NCBI RefSeq assembly: GCF_003254395.2
Contig: NC_037644.1
Location: 2,225,001-2,289,000 of the forward strand
Length of the DNA stretch: 64,000 bases
Direction: 5' to 3'
Origin: Apis mellifera
Lineage: Eukaryota > Arthropoda > Insecta > Hymenoptera > Apidae
This document shows positions 35,888 through 49,892 of the stretch, one piece after another. The position numbers and the translations under genes are program-made. How positions within the stretch are numbered: position 1 is the stretch's first letter; each line of letters starts with the position of its first letter. The notes below the pieces were generated by a model. The model worked only from the letters and a program-made list of their open reading frames with translations, was not told the origin of the DNA and did not search any database.

Positions 35888-38800
35888 AAGACTTGGTGGG
35901 AGGACGAGCGTGCGAATCGATCGGCAAAACGCGCGATGGTGCGGCCAAAAATTTCGCGTGACGAGTAAACGCAGAGGCTATGAGCACCTCCTGGCTGAAA
36001 TCAATAAACGGCGATCAGGACCACCGTGTCGGAGAGATCTCCTTGAAGCACACGCGACGTGGAGAAGAAGATAGACCTCTCTCTCTCTCCCGAAACACTC
36101 CTCCAGGACTGATTCTCCTCCAAGGAGAGCTTCTCGAGATCCTTCGATTATATGCGTAGGAAAAATCGTAGGAGAAAGGAAAGTTCCAACTTCCTTGTTC
36201 GGGCCGATACTGACCCCGTGCACGACGACGAAAAGGACGACGAGCTTCGTCTCGTAGCTTCCTCCGCCTTTCTTCCGCCTGCTCCTCTCGTCTAGCCACC
36301 GGCACCACCACTTTGCACTGCTGGTACGAGGGAGCAGCGACACCGTGATACGCGACCGATATAATACTGCGACGAGCGAAAGACACCGGTTTTTACGCGT
36401 ATCGTCGAACGATATACGATATAACGATATAATACGGCCGTGCGGGGATACAGTTTCGCGATCTTTCCTTCCTTCCCTTATGTCCCCCTGTCGCGCAAAA
36501 TAATTTTATTAAAAGCGGTCTGCGCCTTTGCGAAGGAACGACGAAGGAGGAACGACTGCCCTACGAGACCAGTGTATACGTTCCTCCTTTTCCCTCTCTC
36601 CGCCCCTCCTCGCGCTCCCACCCGATCCGTACTCCATCTAGATCTCTCGTCGGCTGTTCCGGAGGCTGGTGGCGCGCATGCGCGGCCGCGTTATCCTTTT
36701 CTCTCGCTCTCACCCGCCCGCATCGCGGGTATAGGGAACGAGGCTAGTTTCCACCATCGCTCCATCCCACTCTGGCAGCCTCTCCTCGTGCGACGTTCAG
36801 GCCACATCGATGCTTCCGGACACGGGGGAACGAGCGTTTCGCGCCTCCACTGTTCTTCCACTCGGCCATCCTCGTCGGCGTGCGAGGACGTCTGCGCACT
36901 TTATCGGGCTAGGACGAGGCGAGGATGGAAGCCTCCTTCGGGATCTGGCGCACCTGTGTGTGCCCTTTGCCCGCGACCTACTCGCGATTTTTCTACTATC
37001 CTTCCCTAATCCGAATTCGTTCAATTGGTTAAATCGGTTTTGATCATCGATAGAATTAATATTCGAAGTGAAGGGGAATGTTTAAAATTGGAATAATTTT
37101 TTTTCTGCTTATTTTGTATTATTACAATTTTACAGTTGTATAGGACAATTAGATAATTACTAATTTGATTTGAAAAAATATATTACATCTCGCAATTGAC
37201 AATTTTTTAGGTTAAGATACTTTTATTACTTTTATTATGGGAAAACTTTTTTTTGTAGTTTCTATTATTATTTCTAACGTTGAAATGATATAATAACGTT
37301 AATAATTATTTATTTTCGATAAATTAATAGTAGTAAATTTTCCAGCAACAAAATTTTGCAACGAAACGAATAAAATTCTACGAATGAATTTTACCAATTA
37401 CAAATTGGTAAAATTGATTGTCCCATTCAAGCTAGGATTTTAAAATTGTAAAAACTATTGGCGCAACAAAAGTCTAAAATTCGTGTTTTGACAATTTATC
37501 ACTATTATTGATTGATGTACTATCGTACAAAGAGATTCTGGGTTTTTAAATATTATTGGCGTTTTTATAGGATTTGATTAAGTATTTTTATTTGAAATCG
37601 ACGAGTTTTTTTTTTCTTTCTAAATATTACTCTCGTCTAAGTTTCAAATTGAATCGTTATAAATTTAATTACTCCAATTATTCGATCCATTTTTCCTTTT
37701 ATATTATTACGATTTTTACCATATTCAATTAGCGATCTTTTGTAATTCCATTCGAATTGGATGAACTATTTTAAATTTTACGTTCTACTAATTTTAATTA
37801 ATTCAATAAATCAAAAAATTAAAATTATTTTATCGTGATTTCAAGATGCATCTAAATATAATAATAAAATGAATGGTATTCTTATCTATTCTATTATAAT
37901 TTTTTTAGAACCAATAAATTATAACAATAATAGAATGTTATTACTCTAAATTTCATTTTGCTTCAATTTAAATAAATCTGATTGAATCTAGAATTTAATT
38001 ACAAATTTTTATTTAATTATATTGAATTTGCTTAACGAATTTTCACACGTTTAATCAGAAATTTTTCAAGAATTTTTCAATTCATTTTAAATCCTTGATC
38101 CGTCGAGTTTGATATGTTTCAATTGTAATCACATAATCCAAAGTTTTTACACTCAGATATAAATTATCAAATGATCTTCTCTTACTTCAAATTACTTCTT
38201 ATCACTCTTCAAATTGCATAATTCTATAATCGAATTTTTTCATATATGAAACATCAAACAAGTTGGTTTGATAAAGATTTCATTACGATCCTCTCGCTCA
38301 GGATTTTAACTAGTAATGAAACTTTTTATGAAATTCACTTAACCAGAGATTTTTCCTTTCTTTCTTTCTTTCTTTCCTTTAATCGCCTTGTTGGAAATAT
38401 CTAAAATTCTTAAAATTGACTGTAAAAATAGCAGGATTAGATTGAGTGACACACCGAGTTGACCCATTTTTAGGTTTCCTTTCCAGAGGAGGCTTTTCCC
38501 TCTCAGCCCAGCCGATAAATTCAGAATGGTTAGTAGCCGAGGCTGTCGAATTTAACCAGGCAAATACTAGTACTGATTGCTTTCACTTTGAAATTGAATA
38601 AGTTAGGTCGGTGCAGTTGTTTCGTTCGCGTTCGAGTTGTCCACGTTCCATTTATCGCGACTTGGCAGTTGCTTTTTAGCGATGTTCGAGTACCAGGCCT
38701 GATTAATCATCCCGCGTCATCTGCTGGATGCAATTACTTACAGCCCCTTTAATCGGACGTTTTAATCGGATCTATCTCTACAACACGCTGTGTAATCGAG

Positions 38801-41288
38801 TCATAGAAGAGAGACATGCTTGATAGAAACTGTCACACTTAGAGCAGCCTTGTCCACGAGTGGTGTCAATTTCACCAACCGAATATCCAAACAAATCAAA
38901 ATTTCCAATCAACGAGAATCATAAATCGGATCAATTTCTTCACCGATCGATTTTGTAATCCTTAAAAACAGAATGACAATTCTCGAGTTAGAAACGAGTG
39001 ATCTAGTAGTGTAGGTTTTATTTTTTAAAAATAACGGATATATTTATTAATAATAATTTAATCGTACTTTCATTTAATCGAAATACGGGATATAAAAATA
39101 TATCGAAATTATCCTCTCAGACACAAATATCTAATTTTATCCTTCCTTTCAAAATCTTAAAATATAAAAATCTAACTTTAATCTTCGTAATAAATATACA
39201 TTAATCAATGACTCTTCGACTTTATCGAGAATAATGATGATTCGTGAAAAATTAAATACAATTACACGTTACCTATTTCCATCCTTAAACGATTAATAGA
39301 TGTTTATCCTAAATTTCGAATCGTCCTACAAAACGTAGCAGCAATCAATATATATAACGTGAACGTTATAGTGGGAAAAAACAGAGCAAAATAGGTGACC
39401 TAATCTCCGTAAGCTTGACTCGACCCTGGACGATCAATTCGTGTCCGTGATCTTTTCGAGATGGCCGTGTGTCGATAGGGACATTGTGTGCAATTTTAAG
39501 CTGATGGCTGGTATTTCCGTGGACGTAAGCAGCGCGCCACGTGACCAGGGCAGGCAGGATCTCCACCAGCGCGGATACACCGAAAAGCTCCTGACTGGTC
39601 GACTACGCGGAGCCGTTTATCGATTTTCAAAGCGGCATTGCCCGAAACGCCGCTTTCCAGGCCTCGTCTCGTTTCCCTCCCTATTCCATATCCAACGTGT
39701 GGAACCAAAGGTATGGAGAATTCTAAGTTGATCGTGGCCTTGAAACACGGTATGACACAGCGACATACACCACCCATTAAACGATATTTCTCGTATTTTT
39801 GACCCGGTCATCCGGCTTGTTACAAATTAATTAAAATTTTTTGTTTTCCTAATTACGAGAGGAAAAAATTTTTATTCGTTGGATTCGACGAATAATTGTA
39901 TCTATTTATTTTTTTTTAATGTTATTACAATTTCTTTTTATCAAGATGGAAGATTTAAATTTTAAGAAAGTTTTGGATTGTATTATAGTTTTTATTCTAA
40001 AAAAATTATACCTTATCATTTTTTCAATTTTTAAATTTTTGCATCGTTTCAGAAATTAAGAAATATCGTACAAAGAAGTTATTTCTTATTGACAAAAGGA
40101 AAAAAAAAATTTAATTCGGAAAGGGTTAAGATGCAAGACGAGCGCGTTTAATTATACCGAACAATAAATATCGATTTCTAATAAAGGCAGAAGACACAAG
40201 TCGAGCGGTTTAGTTCCCATCTTTTCCATCCGGATCGGATATTAGTAATTGGAATTACGAGTTTCCATCGTAAACCTTCGCTACCTCCAAACAATCAACT
40301 TCCGTGTGTAGTAACGTAAACTGCATACAGATGCAAGATACTAAACTTAGAATTCTACCAAAGTTCAACCAGACGGAGTGAATTTGATCAAACACAAAAA
40401 TAATCAACAGTAATCAGCCCGTTGGTTTGCTACAATTGAAACGTAAATATTATTTCTAATAATCGTAGATTTTTATGAATGAAATGAACGTAATTATTAA
40501 AAATTATTTGAAGTAATTTAATTTCTCATTAATTAATTTATTCTTATTAAATCATTCTCCCTCGTAGCATATATTTCTTCGTATATCTCTTTTTTTTTCT
40601 TTTATTAATAATTCAACATTCTTAAATTCATTTTATCTATCTCTCAAAGTCTTTAAATATTTTCTGGATTTTTAAGAATTCTAAAAAAATCCTAAGTTAT
40701 TTTAATCACCTTTACTTTATTATCCAATAAATTCTTAAAGTAATTATTAAAAAACTTCTTCTTCGATAAGAAAAATAATGCAGTTAAAATATATTTAAAA
40801 CTTTGTATATTTCGAGTGAACGTAAAATTTACTATTCGAATATAAAAAAAAATATCGTTTCTCTATTTTTTCTAATTAATTCATAAAATTTTTCTTCCCA
40901 TAATTAACACAATATCATATAAATAATACTTTCTATTTTATATATTTCAAAATATAAATGTTAATAAATCTTATAATATAAAATTAATAGAATTGTTAAA
41001 ATCAGAATCCTTTAAATCGATCTGATTTGAGAAAAATCGGTGAATCTTCCGATTGGATATAACTGACTGAACTCGTTGAAAAACTGAAATTTCCCAATCG
41101 AGAGCGAATTAATTGAAAATCCGACTTGGTCATAAGATTTTAAGAATTCTTATGATCTCCGATAAATCGTTTACCCTTTGACTCGCTAATTTCTTCCATT
41201 CTCCAAAACTTTCGATCGAGAATCCTTCAGGTTCTCCGATTGAACAATCCTTCCAAAATAATGGGGCCAATCATCGCGAATGTCACGA

Positions 41289-41312
41289 CTCTCTCTCTCT
41301 CTCTCTCTCTCT
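41289..41312. repeat. (CT)12 microsatellite
   Basis: An uninterrupted CT dinucleotide run. Confidence 0.95.
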
Positions 41313-42076
41313 ACTCGAAATCCGTTCTTTTCGAATCGGGAATGAAGTGTTCTAAGAAATTTAGAGCGATCCTTCATGCCTGGGATCTGGAAAAATCCCT
41401 TTCGAACCTTCGATTCCCCACGTGTGAATGTCGTGATGTTTGATTTATCAGCTATGCACCCCGAATAAAGAGTGCCTCGTTAAATTCGCGTGATGCACGT
41501 ACACTCGTTACGCTTTTTATTTTACACGATTATTATTAACGATAATAACAAAAATATCTCGTAGAACAAGAACCCATCAGAATTCTTCTATTCTAATCTA
41601 ATCAGAAGTCTAATTGAAACGAATAAATTATTCTACGATTCGATAAGTTCGTTCGAAGAAGGTTTCTATTTAAAAAAAAAATTTACTTCACGTCATATAA
41701 AATCGGTCATAAATTTCAGGGGGGCCTCGGACCCCGTGCGTTCGAACGTCTATGCAGTGTACGCGGGTGCAACTGATTGCAGCTCCCGCCTCGTCCCGTC
41801 GCGGTTCCATCCGCGCGGCGTGTTATAGGGGCGGTGGATATTGAATTCGCTGCGAAACTTATGTTTGTTTTATTCATGGCCAGAAGGAGCGGGCTGACGG
41901 GACACCAATGATTATGGGTTATCGATGCTGTTCGACGTCGCGATCGTTTATGGGTATGCAAAAAACCCTGCGATATTGGCCCAGAGGAAAAATCCGGTGT
42001 TTGACGAGACGAGTGGTAGAGGAGAGGAGAGGAAAAAGGGGGGAGGGCAGACGAATTCGTTTTCGTGTCACGCCTA

Positions 42077-42099
42077 TCTCTCTCTCTCTCTCTCTCTCT
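42077..42099. repeat. (TC)n microsatellite
   Basis: An uninterrupted TC dinucleotide run at the edge of a GC-richer island. Confidence 0.95.
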
Positions 42100-45000
42100 G
42101 CGCTCTTCGACCACCTCTCTACCTCTCGAATCCCCTTTCAACCGTGGCCGATGTATTTAGTTGGTTGAATCGAATGGAGTAATTTTTCGTTTTGCTTTCG
42201 TCCCTTCCTTTTTTTTTTTTATTTACTTTTTCTCTTCTCCCCCGTTATTTCTCCGTACTTTTTGATCGACACGCTAGATGCCTAATACAGGATGTTTCAA
42301 AATTATGAGGTGTGTTTCGATACGAGAATTGTTAAATATTGATTTGTATATATATTTATATATGTTTGTGTATGTGTGTGGTTGATATATAGAGATATAT
42401 TTGTAGGTTGTTATATTCGTAACTGAAACGAAAATAGAAATTGCAAATATTTTAAAAATTTCACGTTTATTGAGTGTGGTGAGAACGCATATGAGAATCA
42501 CGTGTAAATTTCATTAAACTTTTGTTTCTAATGAAACTTTTGTACGTGACATTAAAAATATTTACAAAAATGGAGATACGAATAAACATTTTAAACATTT
42601 AAATGGAATAATATTTGAAATATTATTTATTTCTTTTTTTTTTTTTTTTTTAATTTAATTGATCGTCCATTCTTTCAGAAAAGTGATTCTGAAAAATAAT
42701 TCTGGTAATTTTATTTTGAAAGCTTTTGAAAGGATAACCACTATGTTTAAAACATTAATTTTCAAAGGAAAGATTTTAAAAGTATCTGGAATAAATTATA
42801 GCTATTATACACATTATTATTATTATTATTATAATTTTATTAAAAAAAACGTACATATTTAAATTATTGCATTTAAAAAAATTTTAAATTATAAAATTCG
42901 TGTTTTTCCAGTTGCTTCATTTAAGGCTCCTAGTACGTTTCTACCGAATTTTTTATCTTGACTCGACAATTTTAATTTTTTTTAAATACTTTTCGTATGC
43001 GCACGAATAATTAATATACGAAAAAAAAAAACTAATTAAATTTTTTAATTATTTTAGAATCAATGATGCTTTATGAAAGGATGTCGACCACAAAAAAAAA
43101 CGAAAGGAGGAAATATTTAAATTAGCGTTAGAGAAAGAACGGCGGATCATTGATATTGAATTGGGAGAATTGATTGATCGAAACGTTGGTTTGACTGGTT
43201 TTTAATATCGAAAGGGAAATATTAATGAAAGGGAGGAAATATTTCGAGTTCATTTAACACAGCATCAGAGAAATTATGTAATACGTAGTTTGAAAGAGAA
43301 ATGGATCATTTATATTTTATATCGTCAAACATTTCGTAAAAAAAATTAGTAAATTTTTCTTTAAACTCTTATTTCACGCAATATTTGCATTGTTAATACG
43401 AATTATTGCTTGTTTTCTTATATATTTATTCTTTTCAACAAAAACAAATTGGAACAAAATTTATCGAAATTTTAACTCGACAGAATTATATAAACTCAAT
43501 ATACTCTGAAGTGGAAATTGTCAAATTAATGACAAAATATAAAAATACTTTTGTAAGTAAATTAATATATTTATGTAACTTTGAACGATCTTTGTTGCCG
43601 AAACAAACGCAAAAGTTAAAATAAACCTGAAAAGAAATTAGCCTCTTTCCACTATCGAATATCTTAGAAACAAAATTAATAAAATGAGTTGAAAAAAGAC
43701 AGATTTTTTGAACTCAACGTGAAATGTGATTCAATGAAATTAAAACGGGGGAAATCGTAAGGTAAAGTGTTATAAGGGAACCGATATAATAATACCGTGA
43801 CAATTTATCATTTAAGAATAGACGTTCATCTACTATAATAATAATGATGATGATAAAAAAAATGAGAATAATGCAAGGACGAGGAAAATATTTTCGCTGA
43901 GACAGCGAGTAAATTTGTCTTCTCGCGGGGTAATAAAAAATCGCGTAGCGTCCGATAAAAAGAGATGGCGCCTCATAAAAGTAGAAAAGTATCAAGATTC
44001 TTACTTTTAACGACAATAACGTGCGCTGTAACAGAGTAACGACTATGGATTATCATCCGACTATCAGCTCCGAGCGCAATAACCTCCCATCTGTTTCTCC
44101 TTATGTCGAGCTTAAACTATTTCTCCAAAATTTTCCACCTTCGATAAATATACATTCTTATTATAAGAAATTAAATTGAAGATTATTTTCATAGATTTAT
44201 ATATAAATCAGATTCCTCTCAAATTAATCTATCTTGAAAGTGATGAATAATTTTTTGTACAAAACAAATCTTTTACAATACAAAAGGATTTTTTAATTTT
44301 ATGAAATAAATTTAAAAGGATAGATATTAAATAAAATGAAATTGATTGTGCATATAAAATTATTCGATTGAAGAGTACATACAATACTTCATCATATATT
44401 CTTCTATAAAAAAAAAAGACTTGATTCACATATTTTATTAATTTATATAATTATAGATCATTCGATTTCATTATATTCGTCTGATTTCACAGTTGATCCT
44501 CACCTCTCCCCTCCTCCTTCTATTTTTCTTTCCTTTTTGTCGTGGCTAAACAACGTGCACGGAAAAGAGAAGACAGAACAAAGAGGCGGGAAAAACGAGG
44601 AAATTTGTTTCGACAACGGCATTAGTGATGCAAATGAAGTTACGTCGTTGCCGGAATTTTTATGTGTTTTTCCACGCTGGCCAGAGCAAATTTTTTGGCT
44701 CGCTTTCAAACCGGTCCCCGACGAGAACGGTGCACGACGAAATCATCGACCGTAGGGTAATCTTTTATTTTTTTTTCACTATTCGCCCTCGTGTTCGCAA
44801 TTTTGAACGACACTCGGACGACAAGTTGGAAAATTATGGCGATCGAAAGGAAATTTTGCCCATTTAATTCGAATAACGAATGAAATTCACTCATATCGAT
44901 ATTTCTTTACGATGTTCGTTCATTTACACGACATTTTTTTCGAAAATTTTACACTGGAATCGACTCAATTGAACGTATAGAATTTATGAGGAGAGAGAGA

Positions 45001-47648
45001 GAGAGAGAGAGAAAGTTTAATGAAACTATAGTTTTTAAATATCGTATCGACAAATTGGAAAATGACGCGTTTATATATATAGAATCGAATATTGTATATC
45101 TCTCGTGTATTTACCACCTCGTTAAATATACTCTGGCGTGCGAAACGTTATCTTTCTGAAACATTGAAGCCAAATCCAATAAAGCAGAAATAAAATTTTT
45201 CGCTCGATTCATTTGTTTTAAAAATAAATACGAATTAATTTTATGACTTTTCCTGACCGGCGAAAAATTGTCACCCGTTATTAAACAATTGAACGCTCGA
45301 TCTTGTGAAACTGCTTATCGATTATAATTTGATCGACCGTACGTAATATTTAATATAAAAATTTTATCGGGAAAATTTAGCCCGAAATTTAAACGATCTC
45401 AAGTTAGATCCGAATTTATGTCTAATCCTTACTAATTCACGCTAATCTTAACTCTCCCATTATATTCTAAATTAGATTAACTTCAGGATTTAAACGAATT
45501 CAGCTTACAACATCTTTCAAATTATATCCATCAACTTGTAAGTATTTCTGTGAAAATATATCCTCTTTTATTTTGACTTTAATAATTTTAAATAAACTCG
45601 TTACAAAATGCAATTTTTCAATTCTATCTAAAAAAAATTATATGGAACAAGAAGAAAGATTCACAAAAATTCGTTTGCTATTGCACTTCTGCTACTTCTT
45701 TTCCTCTACAGTTACGTGATCACGAGCAATATTAAGGAAACTGTATCATAGCTAAGTACTAGTTAAGTTTGATCTAATCTATTCTTGATTCACACTTAAC
45801 CCAAATCCAACAAACGTTATCACTTTTAAACCACCCTCGAACACGAAAAAGGAATTGCATTCGTCGATGATTAAATAAGAATGCAAAAGAAAAGGATAAA
45901 ATATTGTACATACAGAAAAATCTTCTCTTTTTCACACGAAGAACAGTTTCGATTAAACGCTCAGAGATACAACGTACACATAATTGACAATAACGGATAC
46001 TTATTTTATAGACATTTGTCGTACAATTCAAAGAGAATAAGAGAAATGAAGAATAGTAAGGTATTCTATATTATCAAGTCGTTCTAACTACCCTCCCCCC
46101 CCTCTCTCTCTCTCTCTGTACATGTTCGAGTCATTCTATACATCTACACATACAACTTGACAAAGAATGCAACCACGAAAGCGAAATGCACACGCGTATA
46201 TAACAGTGGAACGCGCAGACAAATGTCGATGGCGAGCAACAAGTGTCGAGGAGGTCTTTACTTTCTGACAATGAGTACAAAATCTGGCCGACTTGAATAC
46301 GCGAACACAAGAGGAAAAGGAGGAGAGTACGTCGCCAAAGGTTCTACGTCCACAATTAGCAATCACGCAAATTCGGTTGCTCCCCTTTCATTCTTTTCCA
46401 TTCCATCTCCATATATATATACGCGTTCGTTCTCTGTGAAAAACTATATTGTGTGCATTCACTCGCTGTATACACACGTATTTCTTATTATCGGCGTGTA
46501 ATCGTGGAATTTTAATTCGAAGTTTTGTTGCGCCACGTTCGCGGAAACGTGTGTCACGCGAAACGAGCATGAATCAAGTTACAACGATCGTAATTGATAA
46601 TTGGCCGAGAAAAGTGTGGTGTTTGGTTAATGAACGATTACGATAAGTGTCGGGGGAGGGGACGGCGAGCGAATTTTTCGGCCATTTCTCTCTCTCGTGC
46701 CTTCGTCGCGTTTGCAAAGAGACCTCGATCCCTATCTGATCAGATCGTATCGCGTATTTTTCTCTGGTGACTAACATGAGAACCTGCGAAATTGAATTAA
46801 TTTACCTGACCGGTAATTGGTCGAATGTTGTTCCTGCGCTTCAATTTTGTAATCATCGATTTTAAAAAATTATCTTAAAAATTTTACGAGTCACAAATTG
46901 ATTAATATTACAAATTATGTTTTTTATAAATTTTAAGAAGTTTCAATTTTAAGACAGTTTATTAATTTTACGTAACCTTGTCTTTATTTTTTTTTTTTTT
47001 TTCGTTAATTAATTCTTACTTCCTTCGTGGAACTTCAATTATTCTGCTCGTTTGTGTTAACTGGAATTAAAATTCATCAAAATTATTACGCTCGATCGTG
47101 ATTATTCGGGATCACGTTGCTCGAACTTTCGTGGATCGAGTTTCTTATTCGAGTTGAAACGGTTTCACTCAGAGGTCATTTCACATTTCATTTAGCGGAA
47201 GATTCCTTGCCCCCCTCCCCGTAAAATTACACGGAACCTTTATTCCATAAGTTTTTCACATTTCATTTCACGCAAGATTCATCGGCCCTCGTAAAGTTCG
47301 CTCGCTTCGCGGGTAGACCTACTACCCCGATATTTCTCTCCCCTTTCGCATCTCATTCGCAGTTGTTGTCAAGTTTCCACGAAACTCCACGCGAGACAAG
47401 CGTTCGATAATTGCGTCGCATCTCCCTTGGGATGATCAAACGTGACGATCGTGTAACATCGTGTAACGTTTCAAAACAAAAATGAAATTGCATGATAACT
47501 GTGTGTGTGTGTAATAATGTATCGATTTTGATCGATTATATTTTATTTAATAACGTTGTTACAAGGAAGAATTATCTCTTTTTTTTTAGCACTTTTCTGT
47601 GTACCTTTACGAAGGCTATTTGTAAAACAGGAATGAGAATTAGTATTT

Positions 47649-47654
47649 TTTATT
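47649..47654 (-). terminator. polyadenylation signal for the small secreted peptide gene
   Basis: AATAAA on the minus strand, about 75 bases after the stop codon at 47729, a normal distance for a short insect 3' UTR. Confidence 0.55.
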
Positions 47655-47728
47655 ATATATTACGTGAATTGAAATAATATGTCGATGTATAATATATCTG
47701 GAAGATTGGTAGAAGAATTAAAGAAAAT

Positions 47729-48076
47729 TTATAGAATTTTCTCGCGACACCTTCCCTTTATGAAGTCAAAATTGGGCGGGCATCTGACAGGAACTGTAAT
47801 CAGTTGCCTGTTCGTTATATCGAAACTTTCGGTTAATTCTTCTGGATTTTTCTCCGTAGTTGTTGTCGTGGGCATCCAAGTTGACGGGTCGAAGAAATGA
47901 AAATTAGAAATTTTCGCGTTTTCCTTCACTTTTTTGAACGCTTCGTGCATCTTTTGTAGAAAAGTGGCAGGCTCCTCGGTTGTGGTTGTTGTTGTTGTCA
48001 ACTGTCCCTGGGAAAGGTACGTCAACACAACAAGCACAAAGAAGCAAAGATGAAGAATATAAAGTTGAAATCTCAT
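47729..48076 (-). CDS. small secreted Thr-rich peptide precursor, unrecognised
   Basis: The 115-residue product was not recognised. It begins with a clear signal peptide (about residues 1-24, MRFQLYILHLCFFVLVVLTY, then LSQGQ). Seven Thr follow at 27-33, then a Lys-rich stretch predicted to be helical (MHEAFKKVKENAK, 43-55), a segment with FHFFDPSTW, five Thr at 70-74, and an acidic linker. The C-terminus is VPVRCPPNFDFIKGRCRE, with two Cys ten residues apart (C99, C110) that could form one disulfide. An in-frame Met lies 14 codons upstream at 48118, but the later Met is preferred because the hydrophobic segment follows it directly. A TATA-like box lies upstream and an AATAAA downstream, so the gene may be intronless. 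A secreted defence, cuticle or signalling peptide is conceivable, but no function is claimed. Confidence 0.75.
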   Translation of the reverse strand: MRFQLYILHLCFFVLVVLTYLSQGQLTTTTTTTEEPATFLQKMHEAFKKVKENAKISNFHFFDPSTWMPTTTTTEKNPEELTESFDITNRQLITVPVRCPPNFDFIKGRCREKIL

Positions 48077-48225
48077 CTTTGTTATATCACCGAGAACCTT
48101 GACATAGAAATATATCATTATGAATGTAATGTTTCTCTGTATTTTTGCCTTTGTTTTTTGTTCGCGAAACGTCCAATATTACAACGTGTAATCTGAATGT
48201 AGATTACCTTTTCAATTTGAAAATT

Positions 48226-48235
48226 CTTTATATAT
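48226..48235 (-). promoter_or_regulatory. TATA-like box for the small secreted peptide gene
   Basis: The minus strand reads ATATATAAAG here, about 150 bases before the preferred ATG. It would place transcription start near 48200. AT-rich DNA yields such motifs by chance, so support is moderate. Confidence 0.4.
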
Positions 48236-49860
48236 CGAAGATCCTTTTGTTTATATCTCAATATTTGCTTTAATTAATATCAAGTTGAAATTGATGATCA
48301 CTTTTAAGGAAACCTGTACAATAGAACATGAAATTTACAAACTTGCACAAACTTGTAATCTTCTAAACGAGATAAATAACTAGTAAAAAAATAATCAATC
48401 ACTTCTTTCGCAAAAACAATTTACATAAACCGTTTTGACAACATTTTCTTAACATAAATTTATCTTCAAAATTGATATTCACTTCTTACGAAACTATCTA
48501 TCTATATTTAAAAAATATATAAAATCATTCACAGCTAATTTGCTTCTCTCAAAAAATTCTCTCAAATTTCACTTTTCACTCTTCATGAAACAATCTACAA
48601 TATACAAAGCAAAAAAAGAAAAAAAATCGAATGTCAATTACTATATTACGAAACTCTATTGTTGAATAATTATTCATTTACCACGACAAACACGAGAGAA
48701 GAAATAATAACGACACTCGATCCACGTATCTTCAATACGACTCTCGTGAGACTATAAGATCTCTATATAACTCTCGTCGATATCGCGAGGCGAAATAAAT
48801 CCGGGGAACGGAATGCAATATAGCGTCGGCAGATGAGTATAAAGAGCGCGATTAATCTGGGGACGGGAATCGCAACAATCGGATGACCAGAAGACGGTAA
48901 CCAATCCCCCCAGTTTCGCTCGTCAAAGCGTATCATTTCTTTCATTGGGTCAAGAGTGCACTCCGTTATTTGCCACGGCAACTTGTCTCGCGATAAATTG
49001 TTTTCCCAGATATATTTCTGCTCCCGTTTCCCAATCATTCTTATCTGCCGCGACCCGCTTTGTCATCGAATTCTCTTTTCTTATTCCGTCCCCAGCCTAT
49101 CACTGTTGTGTTGGTCACTATCTATTCGTGTAGTCAGCTATTTGTTCCTACATATTTTCAGTGCCGATTTTTAGTCCAATATATAATTCTTCTTCTTTGG
49201 GATTTCAATGGTGAAAATGGAAAAAAATGCGAGGCTTTGCGAGGTTACTTAGGGATTTCGATGTCCCCCTCCCCCCTCCGCGTGTTTGGTTTTTAGGTTA
49301 GGTGAAGTAGTTTCTTTTGGGAGATAAAAAAATATCTGTAATATATATATTTGTAAAAATATTGTGCAATAGATAATATTGTATATGATACGTTTGTGAA
49401 AGTGTTCATTGACTTATTATTATAAACTAACCTCGAAGATGATATAGAAAAAGATCTTATCGAGATGAATTATTCAATAATGCGATAATATTGAATAACA
49501 TAAACTTGGAATTAATTTACATTAATTGTCACTGTAACAAAATCTTATATACAAACGTGAAGATATTTACAGATTTAAATAATCTAAAAATTAAAAATTA
49601 CCTTCAAATTGTTAAATAATGTAATCAATGCGAATTATAAAGTATGATACAATTATAATTAAAATTTCGTTCAACAGATGGAACGTGCTTAAAGATTAAA
49701 AATTTCATCCAAATTTTTCGACTTGCAAAACAATTTCAAAATTACCATCGTTTTATGCTTCACCGGCTTAAAAAGGAAAGAAAAAAGAGATCGAAGCTTT
49801 TGAAGTATCGTGAACCGAAATTTAATTCCAAACACAACATCCCAAAAAGTATCCTTACAA

Positions 49861-49867
<7 letters not shown>

Positions 49868-49892
<25 letters not shown>
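49868..49892. repeat. (AG)n microsatellite
   Basis: An uninterrupted AG run of about twelve units. Confidence 0.95.

Larger units (their letters stand above)
34900..37040 (-). promoter_or_regulatory. CpG-rich island, candidate promoter and leader exons
   Basis: This is the longest strongly GC- and CpG-rich block upstream of the carbonic anhydrase-related gene. On the minus strand a donor-like GGG|GTAAGAT (near 35350) ends a GC-rich segment and could close a non-coding leader exon. Overlapping open frames on both strands (up to 189 codons on the plus strand at 36440-37009) are Arg-, Ser- and Pro-rich and not recognisable as protein. The assignment to this gene rests on position and strand only. 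Confidence 0.35.
37041..47600. other. intergenic region with scattered GC-richer islands
   Basis: No supported exon lies in this 10.5-kb stretch. Most is AT-rich. Islands of higher complexity stand out at about 38440-38870, 39380-39800, 41700-42180, 44470-44880 and 46100-46790. They have no convincing coding frame, so regulatory DNA is the likeliest content. Confidence 0.45.

Noticed and set aside
36440..37009. 189-codon plus-strand open frame in the CpG-rich island
   Set aside because: Its composition follows GC content (Arg, Ser, Pro), overlapping frames exist on both strands, and there are no motifs or splice context to support it.
41716..42141. 141-codon minus-strand frame
   Set aside because: The N-terminal part is a CT-repeat-derived RERERE run and the rest is unrecognised; better explained as an island of non-coding DNA.
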